From Halomonas urmiana (GTDB taxonomy: Bacteria; Pseudomonadota; Gammaproteobacteria; Pseudomonadales; Halomonadaceae), in assembly GCF_005780185.1 (NCBI RefSeq), contig NZ_VBUI01000002.1:124001-188000 (forward strand): a DNA stretch of 64,000 nucleotides. Direction: 5' to 3'. The notes under the pieces are model-generated. The model was not told where the DNA came from. It saw only the letters and a list, made by a program, of their open reading frames with translations, and searched no databases. A program made the position numbers and the translations under genes. Shown piece by piece: positions 18,066 through 30,406 of the stretch; position 1 is the stretch's first letter; each line of letters begins with the position of its first letter.

Positions 18066-19322
18066 TCAGTATAACGACTCAGGCGCCCCATCTCGATCCT
18101 CCGCCGCGGTCCGCCTTCCCTCGTCGGATCCGACGCCGAGGCCATGGCGCGCCTGCTGGCGATGCCACTCCTCGTCCTCGGCATGCAGGTAGCGCGCCGT
18201 GGTATCGAGTCGCGAATGGCGTGCGGTGCCCGCCAGGTAGCGAAGCTCCACGCCGGCCTGGGCCTGGTGGGTCAGCGCCGTGTGGCGCAGCCAATGAGGC
18301 GTTGCCTGGCGCAGGCGCGCCGTGGCGTCGCGGGCCTCGTCGCCCTGCTCGGCCTCGAGGGCGTCCGCCGCCTCGCCGAAGGCGTCGCGAATCAGCCGAT
18401 AGAGCCGGTTGTCGCCCAATCCTCGCGCGCCGTCCAGCGCCCTGAGCAGCGGGCCGTCGTCGTCCGACGCGGGATGGGGCGGCAGACCCAGGGCCTCCCG
18501 CCAGGCCACCAACAGGGCCAGCATGTCCGGCGGCACCGGCACCTGCGCCGCCTTGTCGCCCTTCCCGACCACCCGCCACCACCAGCGCCCCTCGCGGCGC
18601 ACGAAGTCGTTCATGCGCGCCGCGCTCATCTCGCCGATGCGCGGGGCCAGCAGGTAGGCGAAGCCGAAGACCAGCCGGCGGCGTGACCGCTCGAAGCGCT
18701 GACGTGGCATGGCGTCCGCCACCAGCGGCCGGTTGAGCCAGGCCCAGAACCAGTCCCACAGGGGCCGCTCGAGATAGCGCTCGATGCCGCCCTGACGATT
18801 ATCCAGGCGGCGGCGCTTGTCGCGCATCAGCCGAAAGGGGTTATGGCCGACCCAGCCCGCCTCCACGAGCCAGGCGTACATGCCCTGCAGGATGACCAGG
18901 CTCTGCCGGCGGCTCGCCGGCGACAACGGCCCGCGGAAGGGGCGCCAGCGCGGATCCTCGCGCGGACGCACCGGACCGATCCAGCGCTCGGTCGGTCGCG
19001 GATCGGCAAGAAAGGTCTCGAAGGCGTCGAGATCATGGCGGCGCAGCTCGCCAAGCCCCCTGCCCTGCTCGGCCAGCCACAGCAGCAGCCGCTCCGCCTC
19101 GCGCCGATAGGCACGCTGGGTCTGCCGGCTCGCCCGGTACTCGCCGAGCCACCTCGTCACGGCCTCGGCGTCGCTCTCGGCCTCGATATGGGCGCTCGTC
19201 GCCGGCGGCCGGCGCGCATCCATGACGGGCGCTCGTTTCGACGCAGCCGCTATATCCGGGAGCAATGCCGGATCGAGGCTCTCGCCATCCTTCCCAAGCC
19301 GCTGATTTTCCTCGCCTTTCAT
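18066..19322 (-). CDS. Tyrosine recombinase / site-specific integrase
   Basis: This 418-aa protein has a SAM-like core-binding domain (about residues 50-155) and a C-terminal tyrosine-recombinase catalytic domain. Catalytic residues can be assigned: R228 in LAPRIGEM, a lysine in VGKGDK (K254 or K257), H343 and R346 in HWLRHT, H369 in TARHSRLDTT and nucleophile Y378 in ARYLH. The set is complete, so the enzyme should be active. The N-terminal 45 residues are poorly conserved in character, and the start is not certain. It is not surrounded by phage or transposon genes. It is divergent from a KfrA-like gene across an AT-rich, repeat-filled region, and sufE follows 24 bases after its stop. Its recombination target is unknown. 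Confidence 0.85.
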   Translation of the reverse strand: MKGEENQRLGKDGESLDPALLPDIAAASKRAPVMDARRPPATSAHIEAESDAEAVTRWLGEYRASRQTQRAYRREAERLLLWLAEQGRGLGELRRHDLDAFETFLADPRPTERWIGPVRPREDPRWRPFRGPLSPASRRQSLVILQGMYAWLVEAGWVGHNPFRLMRDKRRRLDNRQGGIERYLERPLWDWFWAWLNRPLVADAMPRQRFERSRRRLVFGFAYLLAPRIGEMSAARMNDFVRREGRWWWRVVGKGDKAAQVPVPPDMLALLVAWREALGLPPHPASDDDGPLLRALDGARGLGDNRLYRLIRDAFGEAADALEAEQGDEARDATARLRQATPHWLRHTALTHQAQAGVELRYLAGTARHSRLDTTARYLHAEDEEWHRQQARHGLGVGSDEGRRTAAEDRDGAPESLY

Positions 19323-19446
19323 CGCCTATCGATGCCCTCCTGTCGCTCTCGCCGTGTCGCGGCGCTTCACGGCCAAGGCCGGCCTCCGCGCCACTTCGCG
19401 GGGCCACTCCTCCTGCCTGATGGCCCAGTGTCGCCCCTATGCCGTC

Positions 19447-19482
19447 ATAAAATCAAGATAAGGCGCGTAATCTTGATTTTAT
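19447..19482. promoter_or_regulatory. 13-bp inverted repeat in the recombinase/KfrA operator region
   Basis: ATAAAATCAAGAT and ATCTTGATTTTAT form a perfect 13-bp inverted repeat around a 10-base centre. It lies in the 300-base gap between the divergent recombinase and KfrA-like genes and is strikingly AT-rich for this genome. It could be an operator for the KfrA-like protein or a recombination core site; the two arms with a central spacer resemble tyrosine-recombinase sites. Confidence 0.55.
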
Positions 19483-19492
19483 CCTGGCTATT

Positions 19493-19525
19493 GTAAATAT
19501 ATTTACGTTTTACGTATTACGTAAT
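19493..19525. promoter_or_regulatory. Palindrome and TTACG repeats upstream of kfrA-like gene
   Basis: A 14-bp palindrome (GTAAATATATTTAC, 19493-19506) is followed by TTACG at 19503, 19510 and 19517, exactly 7 bases apart, the last lying in the palindrome ATTACGTAAT (19516-19525). The array is directly before the KfrA-like gene and may be its autoregulatory site. The rest of 19323-19622 shows nothing else I can name. Confidence 0.5.
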
Positions 19526-19622
19526 TAGCTTCAATAATCGCTCATCCCCGGGTAGACTGGCGCCCAGACCCCGGACACGGCCCAACAGACGGCCGGCAGA
19601 CGACCACGAGGAGAAGACGGCC

Positions 19623-20684
19623 ATGGCGCGCAGCGGTGTGCGGTACGAGGATGTACAGCGGGCCATCGATGCCCTGCTCGCGAAAGGCGAAGCCCCGAGC
19701 GTGCACAAGGTGCGCGAGGTGCTCGGTACCGGCAGCTTCACCACCATCAGCGAGCACCTGCGGGAGTGGCGCATCCAGCGGAAGGAGAATCGCGACCAGC
19801 CGCCGCCCCGCGGCATGCCCGCGGCCCTGCAGGAGCTCGCCGAGGCGCTGTGGGAGAAGGCCCAGGCCGCCGCCAACGAGGCGCTCGCCCACTATCGCCA
19901 GGAGGCCGACGGCCGGGTGGAGACGGCCCGCGAAGAGGCCGGCGAGGCGTCACGACGCGCCGAGGACGCCGAGCAACGGGAGTCGGCACTCTCCGCCCAT
20001 CTGGCGAGCATTGAGCAGCGCTTGGGAGAACAGAGCGGGGAGCTCGCCCGCCGGGAGGCCGAACGCGACGCCCTGGCCGAGCGTGAGGCGAAACTGTCCC
20101 GCTACCAGGCGCGGCTAGAGCAACAGCTCGCCGACCTCCAGCAGACGCAGGAGCGTCGGGCCCAGGAGCATCAGCAGGCCCTGGCCGAGCAGGCGTCACG
20201 CCACCAGGAGCGACTGGCCCAGGAGGAGCAGCGTCACGAGAGCAGCGAGTCGCGGCTGATGGCCCTGCTCGACGAGGCGCGCCAGGAGCGCCAGACCGCC
20301 GACAAGGCCCACGTCCAGCGCCACCAGCAGCTCGAGACGCGTCTCGAGCGCACGGAACGACTGGTGCAGGAGGCGCGAAGTGCGCTGGCCGAGGAGGAGA
20401 AGCGCCACCGGGAGACGGAGTGGGCCCGCCGGCAGGCCGAGGAACGCACGCGCACCCAGCAGCACGAGCAGGTCCTGCTGCAGGGGCGCATCGACGAGCA
20501 GCAGCAGCTACTGGCCGAGCAGGCGCGCCGCCTGCGCGACCTGGAGACCCAGCTGCATCGCTGCCTATGGCAGGCGCCGGTGGCGAAGCAACGCGACGAG
20601 CATGAGAAAGAAGAGAGTGAGGCCGAACACGGCGCCCGAAACGACGAAGGCCCCGCGAATGCGGAGCCTTCCAGGGAGGAGTAA
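19623..20684 (+). CDS. KfrA-like DNA-binding coiled-coil protein
   Basis: This 353-aa protein has an N-terminal KfrA-type DNA-binding domain (PF11740; about residues 3-115, with YEDVQRAIDALLAKGEAPSV and TGSFTTISEHLREW) and a long Glu/Gln/Arg-rich coiled coil (about 80-330) containing repeats such as EQRLGEQSGEL and RLERTERLVQEARSAL. KfrA proteins are plasmid-encoded repressors that form filament-like structures and help plasmid maintenance. GAGGAG precedes the ATG. It is divergent from a tyrosine recombinase across an operator-like region. This chromosomal recombinase/KfrA pair has no plasmid backbone around it. A role as repressor of the recombinase or as an architectural partner at its target is inference. 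Confidence 0.78.
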   Translation: MARSGVRYEDVQRAIDALLAKGEAPSVHKVREVLGTGSFTTISEHLREWRIQRKENRDQPPPRGMPAALQELAEALWEKAQAAANEALAHYRQEADGRVETAREEAGEASRRAEDAEQRESALSAHLASIEQRLGEQSGELARREAERDALAEREAKLSRYQARLEQQLADLQQTQERRAQEHQQALAEQASRHQERLAQEEQRHESSESRLMALLDEARQERQTADKAHVQRHQQLETRLERTERLVQEARSALAEEEKRHRETEWARRQAEERTRTQQHEQVLLQGRIDEQQQLLAEQARRLRDLETQLHRCLWQAPVAKQRDEHEKEESEAEHGARNDEGPANAEPSREE

Positions 20685-20689
20685 GCGCG

Positions 20690-20718
20690 GCCCCGGGAGG
20701 CCGATGGCCTCCCGGGGC
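20690..20718. terminator. Bidirectional terminator, kfrA-like / nfuA
   Basis: A perfect 13-bp stem (GCCCCGGGAGGCC, 20690-20702, with 20706-20718) closes a GAT loop between the convergent stops of the kfrA-like gene and nfuA. Confidence 0.7.
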
Positions 20719-20738
20719 GCTCGCGCCCATTGCCGCGC

Positions 20739-21329
20739 CTAGCGGTAGTAGGCGTTGGTGGTGTCTGTGTGATCGGTCACATCGCGGATGCCGGCGAGCT
20801 CCGGGATGCGCTCGAGCAGGGTCTTCTCGACGCCATCCTTGAGGGTCAGGTCGACCGCCGCGCAGCCCTGGCAGCCGCCGCCGAAGGCCAGGATCGCCAC
20901 CTGGTCCTCGGTCAGCTCGACCAGCTTGATCTCCCCGCCGTGGGAGGCCAGGCCCGGGTTGATCTCGCTATAGAGGATATAGTTGACGCGATCCTCGAGG
21001 GGGCTGTCGGCGTTGACCTTGGGCATCTTGGCGTTGGGCGCCTTGATGGTCAGCTGGCCGCCCATGCGATCGGCGTTGAAGTCGACCACGGCCTCCTCGA
21101 GGAAGGCCAGGCTGTTCTTGTCCAGGTAGGCGCGAAGTTTCGGAAGCTCCAGCAGCTCGTCGCTGGGCTCCTCCTCGCCGGGACGGCAGTAGGCCAGGCA
21201 GGTCTCGGCGTAGGGTGTGCCGGGCTGGGTGATGAAGATGCGCACCGCGATGCCCTCGACGTTCTGCTTCTCGAGCAGCTCGGCGAGGTAAGCCTGGGCG
21301 CTATCGGTGATCTGGATGCTATCGCTCAT
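20739..21329 (-). CDS. nfuA: Fe-S biogenesis scaffold/carrier NfuA
   Basis: NfuA carries [4Fe-4S] clusters to target enzymes and is important under oxidative stress or iron limitation. The 196-aa protein has a degenerate A-type domain (residues 1-95, with C44 and C48) and a C-terminal Nfu domain with the cluster-binding C153/C156 in GGGCQGCA. The start [10 protein letters not shown] is chosen because it is the family N-terminus and GAGAG precedes it; the longer frame to 21428 extends into the metH promoter region. It is divergent from metH. Confidence 0.92.
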   Translation of the reverse strand: MSDSIQITDSAQAYLAELLEKQNVEGIAVRIFITQPGTPYAETCLAYCRPGEEEPSDELLELPKLRAYLDKNSLAFLEEAVVDFNADRMGGQLTIKAPNAKMPKVNADSPLEDRVNYILYSEINPGLASHGGEIKLVELTEDQVAILAFGGGCQGCAAVDLTLKDGVEKTLLERIPELAGIRDVTDHTDTTNAYYR

Positions 21330-21451
21330 GGTGCTCTCGCTATCGTGACCCGTCGCAGCGAAGACCGTCGCGACGGAGGCAGAAAGGGTGATGGCGTCAA
21401 TGGTAAGCGACACGCGCGGCCGACACAATCCCGACTGATTTGCTGGGTTTT

Positions 21452-21483
21452 AGCCGGCCCCCTGCCGCGGCGCGCCGGCTTTT
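21452..21483 (+). other. Hairpin with T run in the nfuA-metH gap
   Basis: AGCCGGC (21452-21458) pairs with GCCGGCT (21474-21480), followed by TTT. No plus-strand gene ends before it, so it may be a leader attenuator of metH. I see no match to the SAH or SAM riboswitch cores. Confidence 0.3.
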
Positions 21484-21635
21484 GCTAGGATAATTAGCTT
21501 CCCAGGCGATCCGCCGATGCGCCGCATCTCGGCAGGTCGCCCCCCGGCCCGCAGTGCATCAGCGAGACAAGACGCCACAGGCGCACCGCTGCCGGCCAGA
21601 ACCTTGACGCCTCTTCGCTGGAGATTGACCCGCCC

Positions 21636-25355
<3,720 letters not shown>

Positions 25356-25361
25356 CCCCAC

Positions 25362-25381
25362 CGGCCCGCCGCGGCGGGCCG
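25362..25381 (+). terminator. Terminator hairpin after metH
   Basis: CGGCCCGCC and GGCGGGCCG pair around GC directly after the metH stop, followed by a weak CTTGT stretch. Confidence 0.5.
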
Positions 25382-25418
25382 CTTGTCGCACACCTTGCCC
25401 CACCTTGCCGGAAGACGG

Positions 25419-26747
25419 ATGCTGCCCGAGTCCACCCGCCGCCAGACGATCCTGCGCCTCTCCCTGCCGATCATCGCGGGCATGCTCACCCAGAGTCTGC
25501 TCAACCTGATCGATGCCGCCCTGGTCGGCTCGCTCGGCTCGGTGCCCCTGGCCGGGGTCGGCATCGGCGGCTACGCCATGTTCCTGATCACCGCCATGGT
25601 CTTCGGGCTCTCCTCGGGGGTGCAGGCCCAGACGGCGCGACGCCACGGCGAGGAGGACTGGGGGCGACGCGCCCTGGCGCTCAATGCTGGCCTCGCCATC
25701 GCGCTGGCCGTGGCGGGCCCGCTCACCCTTCTCTGCCTGTGGCAGGCGCCGCGCCTGCTGGCGCTGATCAATCAGGATCCCGCGGTCAACGCCGTGGCGG
25801 TGGAGTACTTCCGCTGGCGGGTGGTGTCGCTGATCCCGGTGGCGATGATCTTCTGCTTTCGTGGCTACTGGAACGGCATCCAGCAGACCGGCCTCTACCT
25901 GCGCATCATCCTGGTGATGCACGCCATCAACGTGGTCGCGAGCCTGGGGCTGATCTTCGGGCTGGCCGGGCTGCCGGCCATGGGCGCGGCCGGTGCCGGC
26001 GCCGGCACCAGCCTCTCGCTCTTCGTCGGGCTCGCCACCTGGGCCGGACTCAGCCTGCGTCACGCCACCGGCAGCGGCTTTCTGGCCGAGCGCCCCCGCG
26101 GCGCCGTGCTGGCCACCACCCTGCGCCTGGCCACGCCCCACTCCTTCCAGCAGCTATGGTTCGCGGCCGGCTATGCCGTGCTGTTCTGGATACTCGGCCG
26201 CATCGATACGGCCAGCGTTGCGGTAGGCCACGTGTTGGTGAACCTGTCACTGCTGCTGATCCTGCCCGGCGTGGGCCTCGGCATGGCGGCGATGAGCCTG
26301 GTCGGCCAGGCGCTGGGCCGCCAGGCTCACGGCGAGGCCCACCGCTGGGGATGGGACGTGGTGCGCCTGGCCTGGTGCGGCCTGGCGGTGCTGGCCCTGC
26401 CGATGCTGCTCTTCCCCGAGACGGTGCTGCGCCTCTTCCTCCACGACCCGACGCTGGTCGCTCTGGGGCGGCTGCCGTTGCAGCTGACCGCGGTCATGAT
26501 CGTGCTGGATGCCGCCGCCCTGGTGTTCGCCCAGGCCCTGCTGGGCGCCGGGGCGAACCGCACCGTAATGACCGCGACCCTCTCCCTGCAGTGGCTGGTA
26601 TTCCTGCCGCTGGCCTGGTGGGTGGGGGTGGCGCTCGAGCAGGGGCTGCTCGGCATCTGGTGGGTGCAGCTGGGCTACCGCTGCCTCAACTCGGCCTGGT
26701 TCATGCTGATCTGGCAGCGGCGACGCTGGCAGTCCCTGGCACTCTAG
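25419..26747 (+). CDS. MATE-family efflux transporter (DinF/NorM type)
   Basis: This 442-aa inner-membrane protein with about twelve helices belongs to the MATE family of cation-coupled multidrug exporters. Typical stretches are LRLSLPIIAGMLTQSLLNLI at the N-terminus, the helix-2 motif VPLAGVGIGGYAMF and the second-half repeat of the fold starting near residue 225. The ATG at 25419 is chosen because GGAAG precedes it; a TTG frame start at 25383 lies within the metH terminator. Substrate cannot be predicted. Next upstream is metH, next downstream sulfite reductase, and no operon link to either is evident. Confidence 0.85.
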   Translation: MLPESTRRQTILRLSLPIIAGMLTQSLLNLIDAALVGSLGSVPLAGVGIGGYAMFLITAMVFGLSSGVQAQTARRHGEEDWGRRALALNAGLAIALAVAGPLTLLCLWQAPRLLALINQDPAVNAVAVEYFRWRVVSLIPVAMIFCFRGYWNGIQQTGLYLRIILVMHAINVVASLGLIFGLAGLPAMGAAGAGAGTSLSLFVGLATWAGLSLRHATGSGFLAERPRGAVLATTLRLATPHSFQQLWFAAGYAVLFWILGRIDTASVAVGHVLVNLSLLLILPGVGLGMAAMSLVGQALGRQAHGEAHRWGWDVVRLAWCGLAVLALPMLLFPETVLRLFLHDPTLVALGRLPLQLTAVMIVLDAAALVFAQALLGAGANRTVMTATLSLQWLVFLPLAWWVGVALEQGLLGIWWVQLGYRCLNSAWFMLIWQRRRWQSLAL

Positions 26748-26771
26748 CCGGGACGCCGCCTCATTCCATTT

Positions 26772-26815
26772 CGCATATAAACTATGAAGATTTATTCTTT
26801 TATAGAATAAATGCG
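26772..26815. promoter_or_regulatory. AT-rich nested dyad before cysI
   Basis: TTTATTCT (26791-26798) and AGAATAAA (26804-26811) form a perfect 8-bp dyad, enclosed by CGCAT (26772-26776) and ATGCG (26811-26815). The region is much more AT-rich than its surroundings and lies 53 bases before cysI. A CysB-type activator site or a -10 region are the likeliest readings. Confidence 0.4.
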
Positions 26816-26867
26816 AGGGGGTAAGGTAGCGCCAACGTCCCCTTTTCTCGATTCAGGATCGCGCTGC

Positions 26868-28520
26868 ATGTACCGCTACGACTCCCACGACCAGACCCTG
26901 GTCGATGAACGCGTCGCCCAGTTCCGCGACCAGATGCGCCGCTATCTCGCCGGCCAGCTCGGCGAAGAGGAGTTTCTGCCGCTGCGCCTGCAGAACGGCC
27001 TCTATATCCAGCGCTACGCCCCCATGCTGCGTATCGCCATTCCCTACGGCATGCTGGCCGCCAACCAGCTGCGCAAGCTGGGCGAGATCGCCGCTCGCTA
27101 CGATCGCGGCTATGGCCACTTCACCACCCGTACCAACCTGCAGCTGAACTGGCCGAAGCTCGAGGACGTGCCGGACATCCTCGCCGAGCTCGCCAGCGTG
27201 CAGATGCACGCCATCCAGACCAGTGGCAACGATATCCGTAACACCACCACCGACCAGTTCTCGGGAATCGCCGCCGACGAGGAGGTCGATCCGCGTGCCT
27301 GGTGCGAGCTGATCCGCCAGTGGTCGACCTTCCATCCGGAGTTCGCCTTCCTGCCACGCAAGTTCAAGATTGCCGTGACCGGGGCCGCCGAGGACCGCGC
27401 CGCCATCCAGGTCCACGACGTCGGGCTGCGCCTGTGGCGCGACCGCCAGGGCGAGGTGCGGATCAAGGTACTGGCCGGCGGGGGCCTCGGTCGCACGCCG
27501 ATGATCGCCGAAGTGGTGCGCGAGGACCTGCCCTGGCAGCACCTGCTCACCTACCTGGAGGCCCTGGTTCGCGTCTATAACCAGTTCGGCCGCCGCGACA
27601 ACAAGTTCAAGGCGCGCATCAAGATCCTGGTCAAGGCGCTGGGCGTCGACGAGTTCCGTCGCCGCGTCGAGGAGGAGTGGGCCCACCTCAAGGACGGCCC
27701 TCAGACCCTTACCGCCGAGGCGCTGGAAGCCGTGGCCGAGCACTTCATCGAGCCGGAGCGCCGCGCCGTACCCGCCGAGGCGATCGAGGCCTATGAGCGG
27801 CTGCGCGGCGAGAACCGCGCCTTCGCCCGCTTCGTCACCAACAACGTCACCGACCACAAGGTGGCCGGCTACAAGGCAGTGACCCTGTCGCTGAAGCGCC
27901 GCGAGCACTCCCCGGGGGACGTCACCTCCGAGCAGATGGCCGCGGTGGCGGACCTGGCCGACGAATTCGGCTACGGCGAGCTGCGGGTCACCCACGAGCA
28001 GAACCTGGTGCTCACCGACGTGCCGGTGGATCGCCTCGAGGAGCTCTGGCAGCGCCTCGAAGCCCTCGGCATGGCCAACCCCACCGTGGGCACCCTGGCC
28101 GACCTGATCTGCTGCCCCGGCGGCGACTACTGCGGCCTGGCCAACGCCAAGTCGATCCCGGTCGCCCACGCCATCCAGGAGCGCTTCGAGGACCTCGACT
28201 TCCTCTACGACCTGGGCCCCCTGGAGCTCAATATCTCCGGCTGCATGAACGCCTGCGGCCATCACCACGTCGGCCACATCGGCATCCTCGGCGTCGACAA
28301 GAAGGGCGAGGAGTACTACCAGATCTCGCTGGGCGGCAGCCAGGGCAACGGCGCCTCGCTCGGCAAGATCCTCGGCCCCTCCTTCTTCCGCGAGGACGTG
28401 CCGAGCGTGATCGACACCCTGCTGCAGGTCTATGTCGGCAGCCGCCAGCCCGACGAAACCTTCCTCGACACCTATCGCCGCATCGGCCTCAAACCCTTCA
28501 AGGAGCGTGTCTATGCCTGA
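26868..28520 (+). CDS. cysI: Sulfite reductase hemoprotein (nitrite/sulfite reductase family)
   Basis: This 550-aa siroheme/[4Fe-4S] enzyme reduces sulfite to sulfide with six electrons. It has the two duplicated ferredoxin-like half domains and the siroheme motifs: DLICCPGGDYCGLA and NISGCMNACGHHHVGHIG provide the four cluster cysteines. HFTTRTNLQLNWPKLEDV is the substrate-site arginine region. The ATG at 26868 gives MYRYDSHDQ, with AGGA about ten bases upstream; a longer frame start at 26811 lies in the regulatory dyad. It is followed with an 8-base overlap by a DUF934 gene, the arrangement known from Pseudomonas, which supports assimilatory sulfite rather than nitrite reduction. Confidence 0.88.
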   Translation: MYRYDSHDQTLVDERVAQFRDQMRRYLAGQLGEEEFLPLRLQNGLYIQRYAPMLRIAIPYGMLAANQLRKLGEIAARYDRGYGHFTTRTNLQLNWPKLEDVPDILAELASVQMHAIQTSGNDIRNTTTDQFSGIAADEEVDPRAWCELIRQWSTFHPEFAFLPRKFKIAVTGAAEDRAAIQVHDVGLRLWRDRQGEVRIKVLAGGGLGRTPMIAEVVREDLPWQHLLTYLEALVRVYNQFGRRDNKFKARIKILVKALGVDEFRRRVEEEWAHLKDGPQTLTAEALEAVAEHFIEPERRAVPAEAIEAYERLRGENRAFARFVTNNVTDHKVAGYKAVTLSLKRREHSPGDVTSEQMAAVADLADEFGYGELRVTHEQNLVLTDVPVDRLEELWQRLEALGMANPTVGTLADLICCPGGDYCGLANAKSIPVAHAIQERFEDLDFLYDLGPLELNISGCMNACGHHHVGHIGILGVDKKGEEYYQISLGGSQGNGASLGKILGPSFFREDVPSVIDTLLQVYVGSRQPDETFLDTYRRIGLKPFKERVYA

Positions 28521-29043
28521 GCAAACCGTCACTCGCCCGCTGATCGTCGACGGCCGTCCCGTCGAGGCCGACTGGATCCGCCACGACGGCGACACCGCCC
28601 CGGCCGAGGGCCCGGCCCTGGTGCGCCTGGAGGTCTGGCAGGCCGCCGGGCGTCGCGCCGACCTGGCGCCCTGGCTGCCCAGCGACACCGAGCTCACGCC
28701 GGAACTCGCCGCCGAGCTCGCCCAGGCGCCGCTGATCGGCATCGACTTCCCGAAGTTCACCGACGGCCGCGGCTACAGCATCGCGCGCCTGCTGCGCGAG
28801 CGGCACGGCTACGCGGGCCAGATTCGCGCCGTCGGCGATGTGCTGGTCGACCAGCTCTTCTACCTGTCGCGCTGCGGCGTCAACGCCTTCTCGCTGCGCG
28901 AGGATCAGATCGTCGCCGATGCGCTGAACGCCCTGACCACCTTCAGCCGCGGCTACCAACCGGGCACCGACGACCCACAGCCGCTGTTCCGTCATCGCCT
29001 GCGTGAGCTCGCCAGCCGCCTCCGGGAACCCGCCCTGGCCTGA
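28513..29043 (+). CDS. DUF934 protein linked to sulfite reductase
   Basis: This 176-aa protein of the DUF934 family overlaps the end of cysI by 8 bases. The conserved core is visible as IGIDFPKFTDGRGYSIARLL and VLVDQLFYLSRCGVNAF. Its invariable linkage to this type of sulfite reductase in pseudomonads and halomonads suggests an electron-transfer or assembly function, but no biochemical role is established to my knowledge. No signal peptide or membrane segment is present. A bidirectional terminator follows. Confidence 0.85.
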   Translation: MPEQTVTRPLIVDGRPVEADWIRHDGDTAPAEGPALVRLEVWQAAGRRADLAPWLPSDTELTPELAAELAQAPLIGIDFPKFTDGRGYSIARLLRERHGYAGQIRAVGDVLVDQLFYLSRCGVNAFSLREDQIVADALNALTTFSRGYQPGTDDPQPLFRHRLRELASRLREPALA

Positions 29044-29076
29044 GGGCGACGACGCCACCACACCTGCCTCAACGCG

Positions 29077-29102
29077 CGCCGCCGGCCCTCGGGCCGGCGG
29101 CG
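29077..29102. terminator. Bidirectional terminator, DUF934 gene / smrA
   Basis: CGCCGCCGGCCC (29077-29088) pairs perfectly with 29091-29102. It lies between two convergent genes. Confidence 0.65.
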
Positions 29103-29136
29103 TCGTCTGTGGTCATCGATGAAGAGCAGGCGTGGC

Positions 29137-29730
29137 TCAGCCGCGGCGCTTCTGCTGGCGCTCCCGGTTGTTGGCTTTCGCCCGCTCGCTCTTGCGCAGC
29201 ATCACCCAGGTGGCTCCCAGGCCGCCGTCCGCCTGGCTCGCCGAGGCGAAGGCCTGGACCTCGTCGAGGCTCTCGAGCCACTTCGCCAGGCAGGAGCGCA
29301 GCACGTTCGCCGGACTGTCGATCTCACGGCCGCGGCCGTGGATGATCATGACCGAGCGCAGGTCGTGGGCGTAGGCCTCGCGAATGAAGGGGGCCAGACA
29401 TTGGCGGCACTCCTCCAGCGGCCGACGCAGCAAATGCAGGCTGGCCTGGACCGGATAGCCGCCGTGGCGCAGGCGATCCACCACACCGACCTGGATGCCG
29501 TCCCGGTAGAAGAGCAGCGGGTCGAAGGGCGGGAGCAGGTCGATGAAATCGGTCGAGAGCAGGTCACGGCCCGGCGACTCGGCCGCCGCACTCTCTCGCC
29601 GGGCCAGCTGGGCCTCGCTGGGGGCCCCGCGGCGACGGCCGGGATCGGCTCGATGGGCGCGCTTCGGCAGGGGGCGGACGTCCCCCACCAGCGCCTGGAA
29701 ATCCTCGTCGTTACGATGGGTCTGGCTCAC
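29137..29730 (-). CDS. smrA: Smr-domain protein, SmrA-like endonuclease
   Basis: This 197-aa protein has a charged N-terminal half and a C-terminal Smr (MutS2-related) domain (about residues 95-180). The Smr signature appears as VQASLHLLRRPLEECRQCL and MIIHGRGREI, the latter holding the HGRG loop. The GTG at 29730 is chosen as start because GGAGG stands seven bases before it. Family members have nicking endonuclease or RNA-cleaving activity, but the cellular role of SmrA is not settled. Confidence 0.78.
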   Translation of the reverse strand: MSQTHRNDEDFQALVGDVRPLPKRAHRADPGRRRGAPSEAQLARRESAAAESPGRDLLSTDFIDLLPPFDPLLFYRDGIQVGVVDRLRHGGYPVQASLHLLRRPLEECRQCLAPFIREAYAHDLRSVMIIHGRGREIDSPANVLRSCLAKWLESLDEVQAFASASQADGGLGATWVMLRKSERAKANNRERQQKRRG

Positions 29731-29886
29731 GGGGCACCTCCAGGACGTCAAGGGGGAGCGTTCATCCTAGCAGAGCCTCGCGGGTCGCTTAAGCGCTCGC
29801 CCCGATCGTGGCAGGATGGTGCTGCACGCGGGGCAACGCCCCCTGACTGCCACTCCTGTCCCCCCACACAAGCGAAAGGAAGCGCC

Positions 29887-30303
29887 ATGCGCATGCGACA
29901 CGGGCTCGCCGCCCTGGCCATCGCCTCGCCCCTCGCCCTGGCCGGCTGGCTGTGGCTGACCATGCTCAGCCCCTTCACCTACGAGCGCCCGGAGCACTTG
30001 GCCCCGGTCGCCGAGGGCCCCCACCGGGTCTTCGTCTACGGCACCCTCACCCACGCCCCGATCCGCTGGCTGGTCTACGGCCGAGTCGGCAACCCCGAGC
30101 CTGCCTTGCTGGAGGGCTACCAACGCGACGGCCTCGATCTTCAGAAGGCCCCCGGAGGGCGCGTGGAAGGCCTGGTACTGACTGTCGATGCCCGGGAGCT
30201 GGCCCGTCTGGATCGCTACGAGAGGCTGGGTATCCGCTACGATCGCGTTCGGGTGACGCTGGCGGATGGCCGCCGCATCTGGGCCTATCGACGACGCGAT
30301 TAG
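29887..30303 (+). CDS. AIG2-like gamma-glutamylcyclotransferase-family protein with signal anchor
   Basis: This 138-aa protein has an N-terminal hydrophobic helix (residues 8-28) followed by a gamma-glutamylcyclotransferase-like fold. The family loop is VFVYGTLTHAPIR (about 48-60) and the position of the catalytic acid corresponds to the Glu in LARLDRYE. GAAAGGAAG precedes the ATG. Such proteins cyclise gamma-glutamylamines or related compounds; the membrane anchor suggests activity on the periplasmic side. The substrate is unknown. Confidence 0.7.
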   Translation: MRMRHGLAALAIASPLALAGWLWLTMLSPFTYERPEHLAPVAEGPHRVFVYGTLTHAPIRWLVYGRVGNPEPALLEGYQRDGLDLQKAPGGRVEGLVLTVDARELARLDRYERLGIRYDRVRVTLADGRRIWAYRRRD

Positions 30304-30406
30304 GCGATTTCTCGGTTATCCGGGGGTGGGGAAAGGCGATATCGTGTCGACGAAGCCGTGCCTCACACCACGACCCGCGGAGGTCTCATCGGCTCAAGGA
30401 GGTTCT

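Noticed and set aside
21430..21635. SAH or SAM riboswitch before metH
   Set aside because: I looked for the SAH-riboswitch core and SAM aptamer landmarks and found neither; only a simple hairpin with TTT is present.
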